From contig JANFAH010000021.1 of the NCBI GenBank assembly GCA_024663395.1, forward strand, positions 682,001-746,000: a stretch of DNA of 64,000 nt, in the 5' to 3' direction. Of the stretch, positions 20,093 to 30,623 are shown in pieces; position 1 is the first letter of the stretch; each line of letters begins with the position of its first letter. The DNA is from Pisolithus tinctorius (taxonomy: Eukaryota > Basidiomycota > Agaricomycetes > Boletales > Pisolithaceae). The translations under genes were made by a program, and so were the position numbers. Under the pieces are notes generated by a model. The model had not been told where the DNA came from and ran no database searches. It worked only from the letters and a program-made list of their open reading frames with translations.

Positions 20093-23000
20093 ATGTCATC
20101 CACCATCCCCACTATCTATCCTCCTACATCATCAACGGTTCCAGTAGCTATGGCTGCTCCCCCTGCTCGCTCTGTCCTCACTATGCCCTTGCTTGGCATG
20201 AAGTCTGCCCCTGAACTATTCCAAGGAGACCATACCCATGTTCGCTCCTTCTTGGACCACTATGAACGTCTCTGTGCCTACCACAATGTCACTTCTGACC
20301 AGGAAATGGTCGAATCAATCCTCCAGTACTGCAATGCTCGTGTTAGGGAGATTATTGAAGGAATGGCTCACTACTACACTCCTGATTGGGCTAACTTGAA
20401 GGCTGATCTCCTCAAGTACTTTGACGCTGATCTATCAGATGAAAGGTTCTTTGAAAGGCATCTCAAGAGCTTTGCTTTGGAGTCTAGGATGCAGCCCATC
20501 ATGACACTTCAAGACTTTAGGGCTTACAACCGTGGCTTCATTCACATTGGAGGTTGGTTGAAGAACAAAGGAAGGATCTCAGTTGATGAATATAATTGCT
20601 ACTTCTGGGCTGGTTTGTCTCCAGTCTTTCATGGCTTGGTTGAAACTTGTCTCAGGACAAAGGATCCCAACCTTGACATTAGCAGGCCATTCCCCTATGA
20701 TGATGTATGCCAGTCAGCTGAAGAGGTCCTTCGCCGTGATCGCTTTGATGCAGATGACCTTGACTTCCTTGGCCCTCGTGCTGCCCCTGCTCCTCAGGCC
20801 CAGCCTAGTGCTTCTCATCGCTCAGATGGAAGAGATGACAGTGTTCGCCCTCTGCTCCCTTCCCACGAAGCCAGAAGAAACCTTGAAAATTTGGAGAAAG
20901 AAGGTCCTACTGCTTGCAAGCAAGATGAGGTTGAGACCCTAATCAAGTCCCTCTCTCGCATGTCACTCAATGACCCAGACTACTCTCTCCTCTACTATCG
21001 TGCTATCAAGATGGACCCTGATGCTGCAAAGGTGCTTCGTGCTCCTTCCCTTCGTCCTGCTCCTGCATCTACTCCTGCATCCACTGCCCCTGCTGCTACT
21101 TCCTCATCCCAGACCCGTCCTGCTAGGAGGACCATCACTTGTTATGGCTGTGGTGTTGAAGGCCATGGTGTTGAGAGTTGCCAGGCCATTAATGATCTCA
21201 TTCAGAAGGGTTCTTTGGCATGTGATGAAAACCATCGAGTCATCTACCCTAATGGACAGCGCATCTATCGCAATGGAGAAGAGACTATCCTGCAAGCCTA
21301 TGAACGCACTAAAGCTGCTGCTCAACCTGCCAATGCAGTTCGCTTTGTTATCCATGAAGAGGCCAAAGAAGAGTCTAGTGCTGAGATTTATGAGTTGGAA
21401 GAAGAACCCTTTGTTGCTGCTGTGGATCGCTCTAACAAGGTTACCAAAGAAAAGAGAAAGGCTGTCTTTGACAGTGTCCTTGTCCCACCTCGTTCGCATG
21501 GCAAGGAGAAAGAGAGTCAGGATCCAAAGCCTTCATCCTCTGCATCCATCCCTGCTCCACAGAAAGTACCACTTGCCCCTGCCTTTGTACCAGTTGATGT
21601 CCATCCCACTATCTTTGATGGTACTAGAGATGATGCTATCATGGAAGATGCCACTGTCCCAAAGCCATCTGGTCAAGCCACTGATTCTGCAGACAGGTCT
21701 AAGATATCCAAGCCCCCTCCTACCACTTCCCTGTCTTCATCGCTTTCGCAGTCTGCCAACTCTAAAGCCATTGTAGAGCACATTCTTTCTACTCCCTTGA
21801 CTGTATCTGTTGGGGAGGTCATTGGATCATCTAGGGATGTTTCTCAGCACCTTCAGGAGCTTATGCGATTCAAGAGACAGCCCCTGGCTCAGCCTGTCAA
21901 GTCTGTTACTGCTGTTGAAGGAACTCCTCCTGCATCCTCCTACTTGGCCTTGACTTCCAGCCCCCTCATCACTATCAATCTGACTTGCAATGGTCGTCAT
22001 GTAACAGGTGTCATTGACTCTGGATCTACCCTCAATGTCGTTCGTGCTGGTATAGCCCAGTCGGTCATTCGCATGCCCATCGACATGTCACAGACCATCA
22101 ATATGCGAGATGCAAAAGGAGGTATTTCTACTCTGAAAGGTCTGGTACAAGATGTCCCTCTCTTCTGTGGTGCTGCCAGGACTTGGACCAATCTATTCGT
22201 CGCCCCAGACACTAATGCAGGCTTTGATCTCCTCCTTGGTCGTCCTTGGGCCCTTGGGAACTCGGTTAGCATTGTTGAAAGAGAGTCTGGAACTTATGTT
22301 GTCTTTGGAGCTGATTCAGATTGCCCCCTGGAGATGTGTGTTACTGAAGGCCAGCTTGGGTCTGTTGCAGATACCCTTATGGTGACTCTAGAGCCTGTCC
22401 ATTCTCAGCAAGAAGCTGAAGAACCTATGAGAGATGTAGCAGTTGGTACCCCTCATCATGTTTCACCCATTGTCTTTGCTCCACCCCCATCAACTTTGCA
22501 GTCACCCCCTCAGTCACTTGATTCTACTCTGCTGTATCCTGAATCACCCCCAGATGGATTTGATGTTGCCTCAGCCTTTCCTGTGTTCCATCCCATTCCA
22601 GTCCAAGCATTCCCACCTCCTACCAGTCCCTTTCCTTCGGAGTTTATTGGTCAGCTTACCCAGGAGTTACAGTCCACTGATGCGAGTGGATTGGAGGATA
22701 ATCCTACCCTTGCCCAGATTCATCGCCAGATCAGAAGAGAAGAGCGCCAGTCACTTGTCTCGCTTCTTACTAGCCTTGCTCATCACACTCCCCATCTGTC
22801 CTCCCTTTATCTCGGCTCAAACCATGCACTTGCTGGAGAAAGAGGTACTGATGAATCAGGAGTCTACTTCCAAGACTTCCTTATGCTTGATGTTCGCTTA
22901 GTCCGACAGGTTCCTGCCCCACTTGAGCATTACCATGAGCTTGAAGGTTCTGCCTATGTCAGGTTCTATCCTCGTCTACTCCCACAGGCATCTCCCACTC

Positions 23001-24769
23001 AGAGCAATGCATCTCCACCTCCAGACCTGCCATCTGACTTGAGTCTGCCTGCTTCACGTGTACTTTCTAATGGCGTTACTGCTCCGCCTCAGACTCCCTC
23101 TCCCCCATCCCCAGATCCGGTTATCATTCAAGAAGAGCCCACTGATGGTTCCCACCAGGCATCACTTCTGTTCTGTAGAGACACTGTCACTCCAGACTCT
23201 GAAGCTACATTCTCCATCTTCAATACTTCCTACTGCAGTTCAGTTGCCCCTACTTCCCATGATGCTTGCCATGACTCTCAGTCTGCACAACTCGACAACG
23301 AGTTGCGCAGCGATCCATATGCACCCAGTCCATCCACCCATCATCAGTCTGCACAACTTGGTGACGACTTGTGCAGCCATGTGCAGCTGCCAGGTTCATC
23401 CTTGGATATAGGTCATGACTCTCAGTCCACGCAACTCGTTGACGAGTTGCGCATGTCCCACCACTTGTCCAGTCTATCCCCAGATATACCCACCACACTT
23501 TCGCCACTCGACTCTGATATGTTCAACACTAGTGTTGGCTCTCGCTTCTATCTGCCTAGCCCATCCTTGCTTCAGTCTGCACAACTCGGCAACGACTTAT
23601 GCAGGCATCAGCATTCATCTAGTCCAACTCTTCCCATGCCATTCTTACCCTCAGCTCCCCAAGCCATATCTAATGCTGCTGTTGGTGAAGAGTCAGTTGC
23701 CATGCCAGAGCCTTACAGCAATGTTGTCATGTGTCATACCCCTACTGGATGGATTGCTCATTTGCAGGAAGCTGCAGAGGACCGTTCAGGTGATGTGGAT
23801 GAAGAGGACACAGGTGCATTCACAAACTCCAGTCTTCATATCCTTGCCAATGCAGACAGTCTTGCTAAATTCTTCTGGGAAGAAGTCTTCTGTCGTTATG
23901 GTGTTATTGCCCAGGTTGTCACTGATAATGGCAGTGAGGTCAAGGGCACCTTTGAGAAACTCATGAAGCACTACTCCATTCCTCAGATTCGCATCTCCCC
24001 ATATAATTCCAAGGCAAATGGAGTTGTAGAACGTGGTCACTTTGTTATCAGAGAAGCTATCATCAAGGCTTGTGAAGGAGATCTTTCCCTTTGGCTGTCC
24101 AAGGTCCATCACGCGTTCTTTGCAGACAAGGTCACTACTCGTCGCTCTACTGGATTCAGCCCCTACTTCCTGCTACATGGTCTTGATCCTGTCCTGCCTT
24201 TTGATCTCTTTGAGTCTACCTATCTCGTTGAAGGGTTCTACTCTGGAATGTCATCTCAAGAGCTTCTCGCACTTCGTGTTCATCAGTTGGAAAAGAGAGA
24301 GGAAGATATCAATGCCGCTTGCACTACATTGCAGAAGTCTCGTTTACGCTCCAAGGGTCAGTTTGAGAAGAGGTATGCTTTACGGTTGATGAAGTCAGCT
24401 TATGAGCCAGGAGATTTGGTATTGGTTCGCAACATGCAGATAGAGAAAGAACTGGATCGCAAGTCAAAGCCACACTACCTTGGTCCCTATGAGGTCGTTC
24501 GTCGCACCAAGGGAGGCTCCTATGTCCTTAAAGAACTTGATGGCACCATTTCTGCTCGAGGTGTCGCAGCATTTCGACTCATTCCTTATTATTCTCGCCA
24601 CACTCCCTTACCCAGTGTTATGGAAGAAGAAAGAGATGAAGAAGAAGATAATAACAGCAGTAACGATGACGACAGTGATGATGATGACAATGATGATGAA
24701 GATGAAACAAACAATGAAAACAAAGACACCAATAACGATAACGACTACGACTCAGACAACTATTCATGA
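20093..24769 (+). CDS. Gag-protease-integrase polyprotein lacking RT/RNase H
   Basis: 1558 codons. Residues about 30-250 are gag (ELFQGDHTHVRSFLDHYERL, LKYFDADLSDERF). A CCHC knuckle CYGCGVEGHGVESC lies at about 350. The retropepsin follows, with VIDSGSTLNVV (catalytic Asp about 642) and LLLGRPW at about 713. A Pro/Ser-rich linker (roughly 770-1230) holds four QL-x-x-[ED]-L repeats. The reverse transcriptase, RNase H and the start of integrase are absent. The frame resumes at LAKFFWEEVFCRYG, then VTDNGSE (Asp about 1278) and NGVVERGH (Glu about 1313). The first catalytic Asp of the integrase triad is therefore lost. A chromodomain-like or SH3-like tail (GDLVLVRNMQ, YLGPYEVV) and an acidic Asp/Asn C-terminus complete it. 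The deletion kept the frame open. Gag and protease could still work, while integrase should be inactive. Confidence 0.9.
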   Translation: MSSTIPTIYPPTSSTVPVAMAAPPARSVLTMPLLGMKSAPELFQGDHTHVRSFLDHYERLCAYHNVTSDQEMVESILQYCNARVREIIEGMAHYYTPDWANLKADLLKYFDADLSDERFFERHLKSFALESRMQPIMTLQDFRAYNRGFIHIGGWLKNKGRISVDEYNCYFWAGLSPVFHGLVETCLRTKDPNLDISRPFPYDDVCQSAEEVLRRDRFDADDLDFLGPRAAPAPQAQPSASHRSDGRDDSVRPLLPSHEARRNLENLEKEGPTACKQDEVETLIKSLSRMSLNDPDYSLLYYRAIKMDPDAAKVLRAPSLRPAPASTPASTAPAATSSSQTRPARRTITCYGCGVEGHGVESCQAINDLIQKGSLACDENHRVIYPNGQRIYRNGEETILQAYERTKAAAQPANAVRFVIHEEAKEESSAEIYELEEEPFVAAVDRSNKVTKEKRKAVFDSVLVPPRSHGKEKESQDPKPSSSASIPAPQKVPLAPAFVPVDVHPTIFDGTRDDAIMEDATVPKPSGQATDSADRSKISKPPPTTSLSSSLSQSANSKAIVEHILSTPLTVSVGEVIGSSRDVSQHLQELMRFKRQPLAQPVKSVTAVEGTPPASSYLALTSSPLITINLTCNGRHVTGVIDSGSTLNVVRAGIAQSVIRMPIDMSQTINMRDAKGGISTLKGLVQDVPLFCGAARTWTNLFVAPDTNAGFDLLLGRPWALGNSVSIVERESGTYVVFGADSDCPLEMCVTEGQLGSVADTLMVTLEPVHSQQEAEEPMRDVAVGTPHHVSPIVFAPPPSTLQSPPQSLDSTLLYPESPPDGFDVASAFPVFHPIPVQAFPPPTSPFPSEFIGQLTQELQSTDASGLEDNPTLAQIHRQIRREERQSLVSLLTSLAHHTPHLSSLYLGSNHALAGERGTDESGVYFQDFLMLDVRLVRQVPAPLEHYHELEGSAYVRFYPRLLPQASPTQSNASPPPDLPSDLSLPASRVLSNGVTAPPQTPSPPSPDPVIIQEEPTDGSHQASLLFCRDTVTPDSEATFSIFNTSYCSSVAPTSHDACHDSQSAQLDNELRSDPYAPSPSTHHQSAQLGDDLCSHVQLPGSSLDIGHDSQSTQLVDELRMSHHLSSLSPDIPTTLSPLDSDMFNTSVGSRFYLPSPSLLQSAQLGNDLCRHQHSSSPTLPMPFLPSAPQAISNAAVGEESVAMPEPYSNVVMCHTPTGWIAHLQEAAEDRSGDVDEEDTGAFTNSSLHILANADSLAKFFWEEVFCRYGVIAQVVTDNGSEVKGTFEKLMKHYSIPQIRISPYNSKANGVVERGHFVIREAIIKACEGDLSLWLSKVHHAFFADKVTTRRSTGFSPYFLLHGLDPVLPFDLFESTYLVEGFYSGMSSQELLALRVHQLEKREEDINAACTTLQKSRLRSKGQFEKRYALRLMKSAYEPGDLVLVRNMQIEKELDRKSKPHYLGPYEVVRRTKGGSYVLKELDGTISARGVAAFRLIPYYSRHTPLPSVMEEERDEEEDNNSSNDDDSDDDDNDDEDETNNENKDTNNDNDYDSDNYS
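23289..23600 (+). repeat. Four coding copies of the near-palindrome
   Basis: Copies at 23289-23306, 23355-23372, 23433-23450 and 23583-23600, each preceded by CAGTCTGCAC or CAGTCCACGC and encoding QL-x-[ND]-[ED]-L. The copy at 23433 is base-for-base the same 18-mer as in the LTR at 18182. Confidence 0.75.
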
Positions 24770-24895
24770 TTTTCTTTTTTCATTTGTTATGATACTGATT
24801 GCCTGTCATTCCTTCCTTCATTTTTCTTTTTATTTTCCCTGGGTTCCCTGCATTGGTCGCAATCGGGGACAATTGCATTTCTTCTTGCCGGTGGA
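24770..24895 (+). other. 3' untranslated region and polypurine-like tract
   Basis: After the stop come T-rich sequence and then CGGGGACAATTGC and CCGGTGGA directly before the 3' LTR. A GGGGACAATTGCA...GGTGGA arrangement at this place is what one expects of plus-strand priming in fungal Gypsy elements, though the purine run is short. Confidence 0.45.
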
Positions 24896-25298
24896 TGTCA
24901 CACACCAAAGGTGTTGTGGACATGGTTACAGCTGACTCTGCCTAACTCGTTGACGAGTTGCACACAATGCCCAAGCATGCAGATGAAGACTAAAGGCCTC
25001 ATGCGTAGAAAGACTGTTGGACGTGAACAGTCATCCTTTGCACAAGATCGAGTCGTCAGTGCTAAAGAGAAAAGAGGAAGCGAGTTAAGCATGCATTAAA
25101 AGTTTTTAGCGCCCATGTACAGCATTCCGGTTTTCGTCGTATCTCCACCATTTCCAAAGATATCAACTCGGCTCGCATGCTCGCTTAAAGTGCTCAGCCC
25201 CACGATTCTTCCTTCCAAATTTGGAGAGGATCCTCGCACCCTGCGCATTTCTACAGCACTCCATCCATCAGATGCTCATTTCGCTAAGTCCATCAATC

Positions 25299-25637
25299 AT
25301 GGCCACCTCTTCGTCAATCATCTCGCTTGTCTCATTTGCCAGAGACAGTGGCTACATATATCTGCCAGGCATTCCCACCAGCTTCCGTCCTGAAGCCCCC
25401 TGGTTCATTCCATCGTTGTCAGCCCTGTCTCATCCCATGCAGCTTGGTCAGCATGTTCTCCTTGTCAGTATGACTTCCAGAAGGACGTTCTTTGGTCGCC
25501 TCAGGTCTGTCACTCAGTTAGAAAGGTCTTATGTGGTCGTTTCAGTCTCCCCGGTTGATGAAGCATATGGATCATTCCTCCCTGCTCCCTGCACCATCTT
25601 TATTCCAGTCTCATCCATCATTCTTCCCGCATTGTGA
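25299..25637 (+). pseudogene. U3-encoded ORF, truncated copy in the 3' LTR
   Basis: Same start as 18537-19016, but a TGA at 25635-25637 ends it after 112 codons. The 5' LTR has CAA there. CAA and TGA are both one step from CGA, so the ancestral codon was probably Arg. This copy lies in the transcribed 3' LTR, where genomic RNA could have carried it. Confidence 0.55.
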
Positions 25638-26215
25638 CAGCTGCAGTATAATCTACTGTCCTCCAGCCTCCCTGATCACATTCATGACGAGTATGACATG
25701 CATCTTGCCTTCTTACTGCAAGATCCAGCAGACGACGTTCCCCCTTCTCCTCCTCCTCCGTCAGAACCCCATTCATGAAGTTTTTGTTAACTTCACTGAG
25801 AGGATGGAAGGGTGGGAGACACGATCGCGTATGCTCTCATTGCCCCACAGACCCCCAACACCCTAGCCCCCTTTGACACCTGACTCATGCCCTTCAATTC
25901 TGGAATTAATACTTCCCTATCTGGAAACACCGTCCATCTGTCATGCCATCTTTGGATCTAGAGATGTCTCCGCCGAGATCTAACTTGCATCGCCACCCCC
26001 TAATGTGATATCAGTGTGCTTACTCAGTTTCTGATTCTGTTTGACTCGTTTTGTGATATTTTGACTATCCTTGACTCATTCATTGCCAATACTTACCAAT
26101 CTTCTTTGCTTGCTTACTTTTCACTTCTCACTTACTCATCATGATTACTCAGTCCTTACTCATTACTTACCAAGTGTTTGTGCCTTGTTTGTCACAAGCT
26201 GTGCTCCCCCCTCAG

Positions 26216-26223
26216 TATATAAA
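26216..26223 (+). promoter_or_regulatory. TATA box of the 3' LTR
   Basis: TATATAAA in the same context as 19452-19459. It could drive transcription rightward into the fragment at 26755. Confidence 0.5.
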
Positions 26224-26754
26224 CCCCCATGTACTTAGCTACCCACAATCAATCAGAATCAATTCAGAAGTCACTCAGCAGCCAGTTCAGTGCATATCTC
26301 ATCATCGACAGTTGAGGCTCATTCGGAAGAGTCTATCTGTCTCCATTCATATCATTGGTAGTTGAGGCTCTACAAAAGGGTCTATCTACCTCCATCATTC
26401 ATCTGAAGCTTCATCCCCACTTAGTCAGCAAGTCCTGCTTAGTCATCCATCCACTCCTGCATAACTCATCATCGACTTGCGCCAGGAGCACATCTTATCA
26501 AAGTCCTTCATCCCAGGTCCTTTCGGCTGAACACCTTCACTCTGTTCAGCATCCCCCATCCAATCATCACTCATTCATCTTCTCCTGCGTAACTCGTCGA
26601 TGACTTGTGCCAGGAGCACCTCTCCTTGAAGTTCCCCCCCCACATTCAGGTTTCTGCCCTCCAGGTTCCGCGGAGGCACACCACCACTCGCTCTATATTT
26701 GTCTTTGGTGTTGGTTTGGTTGGTTTATACTGCCTTTCCACACTTTGACTCACA

Positions 26755-27425
26755 TCGGTCTGGCCATCACCTTCGGGGTGGTAGCCTGAGGTGAAATGTA
26801 AGCGCATATCTAGGGCCTTACCGAGTGACCAGAAGAAGTGCGAGATGAACTCTGAGCCTTGGTCTGAGGTTACATGGGCTGGCACTCCATGCTTAGAAAA
26901 GACATGGAGTAGGAACAGTTTGGTGAGTTCTGGGGCTGTTATGGTGTCATGGGTGGGGATGAATATGGCCTGCTTGGAAAGCTGGTCAACTACAATGAGG
27001 ATGGCCGTGAAGCCAGATGAGGCTGGAAGCTGCTCGATGAAGTCCATAGAGATGGAGTTCCATGGCTTTTCTGGCACTGGGAGTTGCTTGAGGAGGCCGT
27101 AAGGCCAATGGCAGGGAACCTTAGCCTGAGCACAGGCCGTGCAAGACTGGACATAGTCTTTGACGAAGGTCCTGAGGCCAGGCCAGGTATATTCATGCTG
27201 TATGAGCTCTAGTGTGCAGTTTTGGCCAAAGTGGCCAGACAGAGGGTGGTCATGCTTGAGGCACAAGACCCTAAGGTGGAGGTCATTTGAGTCCGGCACG
27301 TAGATCCTTCCATCAAGACGAAGGAAGCTGGTGTCATCTACTGACCACCAGGGATCAGACATGTCAGAGAGATGGATTTGTGAGACCAGGTCATCCGGCA
27401 GTGTGGTCAGTGAAGGTAGAGCCAA
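26755..27425 (-). pseudogene. Gypsy integrase fragment (Tf2-like), cut at the LTR border
   Basis: On the minus strand an H2C2 zinc finger (HDHPLSGHFGQNCTLELI, SCTACAQAKVPCHW) is followed by an integrase core with ISMDFIEQLPAS, VTSDQGSEF and SGYHPEGDGQTD. The frame is open, but it ends where the 3' LTR begins, just before the catalytic Glu region (normally QTE/QTD followed by RANQ). It belongs to a different Gypsy lineage from 18134-26754 and runs the other way. The missing C-terminal half is not found left of 18134. Confidence 0.85.
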
Positions 27426-27600
27426 GTTTGATGGCAGCCCTCAATCTGTACTTGTTGCCCTACTTCAGCCATTGCAAGTATTGTAGCCACACATAGTGCA
27501 CCATCATATTCTTCATCCTCCATTCCATCTTCATCCTCAGTAGCAGCAAGCAAGTTGTTGAAATCATTGAGATAGCTGAGATCAGACATCATTAAGAGAT
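27426..27600 (-). pseudogene. Acidic ORF fragment of unknown origin
   Basis: Minus-strand frame starting MMSDLSYLNDFNNLLAATE with an acidic stretch (EDEDGMEDEEY) and an alanine-rich helix. It overlaps the integrase fragment in another frame, so a junction between two elements lies near 27425. The N-terminus resembles those of some DNA-transposon nucleases, but this is a guess. Confidence 0.3.
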
Positions 27601-30550
27601 GAGTGTTGACATAGATAAGATATATTCAAATTATTCTATTATTTCAGCCCATAGTTTATTTGTCTGAACTCCAAGACATTATATTTGGGATTATTTCAGC
27701 CTGTGGAAAGTCATCCATTAAGACCTGTCCTTAACTCTCCAAAATCCATTGTGAGGTTGCCTATAGATATGTCTACAAAAGGTAACACTGGAGGGGAAAT
27801 GAATGTGAGAAACAGGATGGCAATAGATCTATGGTACTATCATACAACAGGTAATGCACAATTTTTACAAAATTTGGAATAGCTACACAACAACAAAATT
27901 TCTTGAACTCAGGATATGGGGACCTGATAGAGGCAGGTCTTTGCTACAGCCCTGTGCAAAATCCTTGATAAATTATGCTAAAATGCATGTACCAGTGAGC
28001 CTTGAAAATGACAGGTCTAAAAGTATAGGTAATGCACAATTTTGTCACACCATGTCACTCCTGACGGGCATCTCCGCACGCATAAATTAAGCTCCGCAGT
28101 GTTAACAATTATACTCCGCCCCAATTATCATGCTTCGTTGAATTCCTTATTTAAGCGGAGTCTGAATGTGCCGACACGCGTGACGCCCCTATACTCGATT
28201 CTTGTCACACTCTAGCACAATCATGAATATTGCAGTCGAGTCTTCTTATGTTTCACTGAACTGATGAGCTGTGAATATTTTCCTGGATACGATGCGACTA
28301 ACCCGAAAAATTGGAGTCCAATGCCCTAGTAGATCTCTGGGATCTGGGTCAAAATGCCATAAAAATGGGGTGGTTCACACCACCTTCCTTGAAGTTTGCA
28401 AGCCAGAAAGCATTTTTTTTGCATTGAAGCACACTAGTTAGTATAATATGCCTCTGGAAATGTGCCAATGGTGTTATATTATGAATATCTTGAGTGTTCT
28501 GGGCAGGAAACACAATTGTGCATTGCTCGTCACATGATAGTATTGTAAAAAATCACCCTGTGTGGCCTCAAATAGGCAAAATGCAGACACGGACATCACC
28601 ATTTTCAGCTCTCAAATAGGCAACAATGCAAGCCGAACCTTATAGGGAGCTTCAAGGGGCCTGGTGGCCGCCTGTTATGAACGGCAGCCGATTGTTATGA
28701 ACGGTGGCTGCTTGTTATGAACGGCGGCCACTTGCTGTGCCATGCACCCCACAGGGAGTATGTGTAGGTAACCATGATCATGAAACGTTAAAGTTAAAGC
28801 TTTTCTATTGACCTCTCAATGCAACAGTCCTGATGTGCACATCCGGCTGTGTTCCGTCATGTCAGGCCAATGGGTATGGCTTGTGATAACCTGTCCTGCA
28901 TGACGGAGCACTTGCCAACACTGCACAGCGAAGCTGAGGAAGAATAGGTAATTGTTCTCTGTTTTACTTCAGTTGACAAACTATTTCGCAATAAAGTAAT
29001 GCTCGACTTGGCATCAACCATCACACCAATCACTGGTGGTCATTTCACAGAGTGTCTTTTTCTTCTCCCTTTTGAATACATGTTACCTCAACTGCACTGT
29101 AACCGAAGTTGGTGGTTATTCTCCTGTATAATACCAGTCAACGGATACCCATTTTACCAATTCTTCTACCAGTGTTGTCACATAATGCGGAACTCATATA
29201 GGGCCTTTAGGTGCTGAAATCGATGTGTGCCCAGTGGCATGGTGAACTTTTCATGCTGATTAAGAAGGGGGGGGATCAAAGCACAGTAAGGTTGTATCCT
29301 GGGTGCGTATCAGGCCCCCACAGAACTCACGCTCAACCACAAAAAGACACTTGGCAAATTGTCCTCAGGCTGCTTCCATTCCAGTATCAAGTGAATCGAA
29401 GTAAACTTTAGGTGGAGACCAATGTCTAATCTTACCACATATTGATATAGCATACGAAAGCATGCAACATGATGCGAGCAAGTACTGCTGTTGGCCCCAA
29501 ACAGCCCTGACTTGGGAGGTGGAATCAGTCCAATCTAGGACTCGTGGAGAACATTGTATACTACATACATACGCAGCAAGACATTGTATTTCGCATATCC
29601 GTATGTCTACAGGGTGGTGAAGGTAATAAACCAACTTCGGGCCTTGATCAGAGCATTTGCATAAACAGTTGTATGAACTCCGTGGTAAGCGGGGAGCAGA
29701 TATAAAACCGTCCATCAGATTCATCATTCCACAGTGCAGGCTTCTGGTCAAGATACAAGGGGAGTGGAGACGTGATCAGCCAAGAAGAGCACGGAGCTGG
29801 ATCCGAGGGAACTCGTTGCACACATGGCACAAACATGACCTATACCATCCGACTTGCAGCTTTCGGAGCACGAAAGGTGATACATAGCTTGACTCACCAA
29901 TCACCCATTGTGCCAGTCCACATTCCATATTTCACGAGTCACAATGAGATCGATGATCAGGAGTGGCTTTGGCCATTCATTATTCCAAAACACCACACCA
30001 GGGTAACGTGTCTCTACATCTGCTCCTACCTCTGGGGGCAAAAACCAATGTTTGATGGTCAAACATGGGTCAAACATTGGTCAAACAGATACTATTGTCT
30101 AACTATGTTCCTACTATGAACATTTGTCATAAACATTTATTATGTTTTTTTCACAATGTCCAAAAACAGAACATAGTATGACAGAAACTATGAACATACA
30201 TTATGTTATGGTTTCCTGTTTCAAATTGTGAACATCCTTTGAAACATTTTATATGTTCAGGCTGCCAAAACATGATTCAATAGGGTGATTTGCCAAATCA
30301 TCCAATGGACTTATTTGCCAATTAACCATTCATTGAAAAGTAGAATGGGCAAATGGGTAACAGGGCAATTGTCAGATTAGTAGCAAATCACCCAATGGAG
30401 GAATCTGACATTGGCTGGTGGTCCCAACATGGTTCTTGCCATGGTAGCACTGGCATGGTACCAAGTTCACAGTACCAGTCCCCAAGGTAGTATCAGCAGT
30501 ACTGAGTTCATAGTACCCAGTGGTACCACATTCACTACCAGTCCTACCAA
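27601..30550. other. Unassigned sequence, no gene seen
   Basis: Stops in all frames beyond about 110 codons and no recognised domain. GGTAATGCACAATTTT occurs twice (27850 and 28029). 30040-30300 is A/T-rich with repeated GAACAT/AACATT words. 28673-28735 holds a short tandem repeat, listed separately. Confidence 0.4.
28673..28732 (+). repeat. 20-bp tandem repeat, 3 copies
   Basis: Three copies of TGTTATGAACGGNNGCNNNT with starts at 28673, 28693 and 28713. Confidence 0.75.
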
Positions 30551-30623
30551 GGTAGTACCAGTAGTACGGAGGTAGTACCAGTAGTACGGAGGTAGTACCT
30601 GTAGTACTGAGGTAGTACCAGTG
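30551..30623 (+). repeat. 20-bp tandem repeat of GGTAGTACC type
   Basis: About 3.6 copies of GGTAGTACCAGTAGTACGGA. Related GTAGTACC/GGTACC words are scattered from 30450 to 30680 and again at 32425-32515. GGTAGTACC is nearly self-complementary. Confidence 0.8.

Larger units (their letters stand above)
18134..26754 (+). mobile_element. Ty3/Gypsy element with 1.86-kb LTRs, RT-deleted
   Basis: Two direct repeats of about 1858 bp (18134-19991 and 24896-26754) enclose a primer-binding site, one long frame (20093-24769) and a polypurine-like end. CG dinucleotides are frequent, unlike in the surrounding old repeats, so it is comparatively young. The frame lacks reverse transcriptase and RNase H, so it cannot retrotranspose by itself and would need those enzymes from a relative. 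The flanks do not show a target duplication (TACAG on the left, TCGGT on the right) and belong to different older elements, which suggests recombination after insertion. Confidence 0.85.
24896..26754 (+). repeat. 3' LTR of the Gypsy element
   Basis: Direct copy of 18134-19991, about 1859 bp. At several sites one LTR has CA and the other TG (18664 against 25426; 18873 against 25635), which is the footprint of an ancestral CG mutated on opposite strands. Confidence 0.9.

Noticed and set aside
23250..23507. Minus-strand frame across the coding palindromes
   Set aside because: It is the complement shadow of the polyprotein and arises from the repeated motif.
30551..30623. CRISPR-like array
   Set aside because: Units are contiguous without unique spacers, and the genome is eukaryotic.
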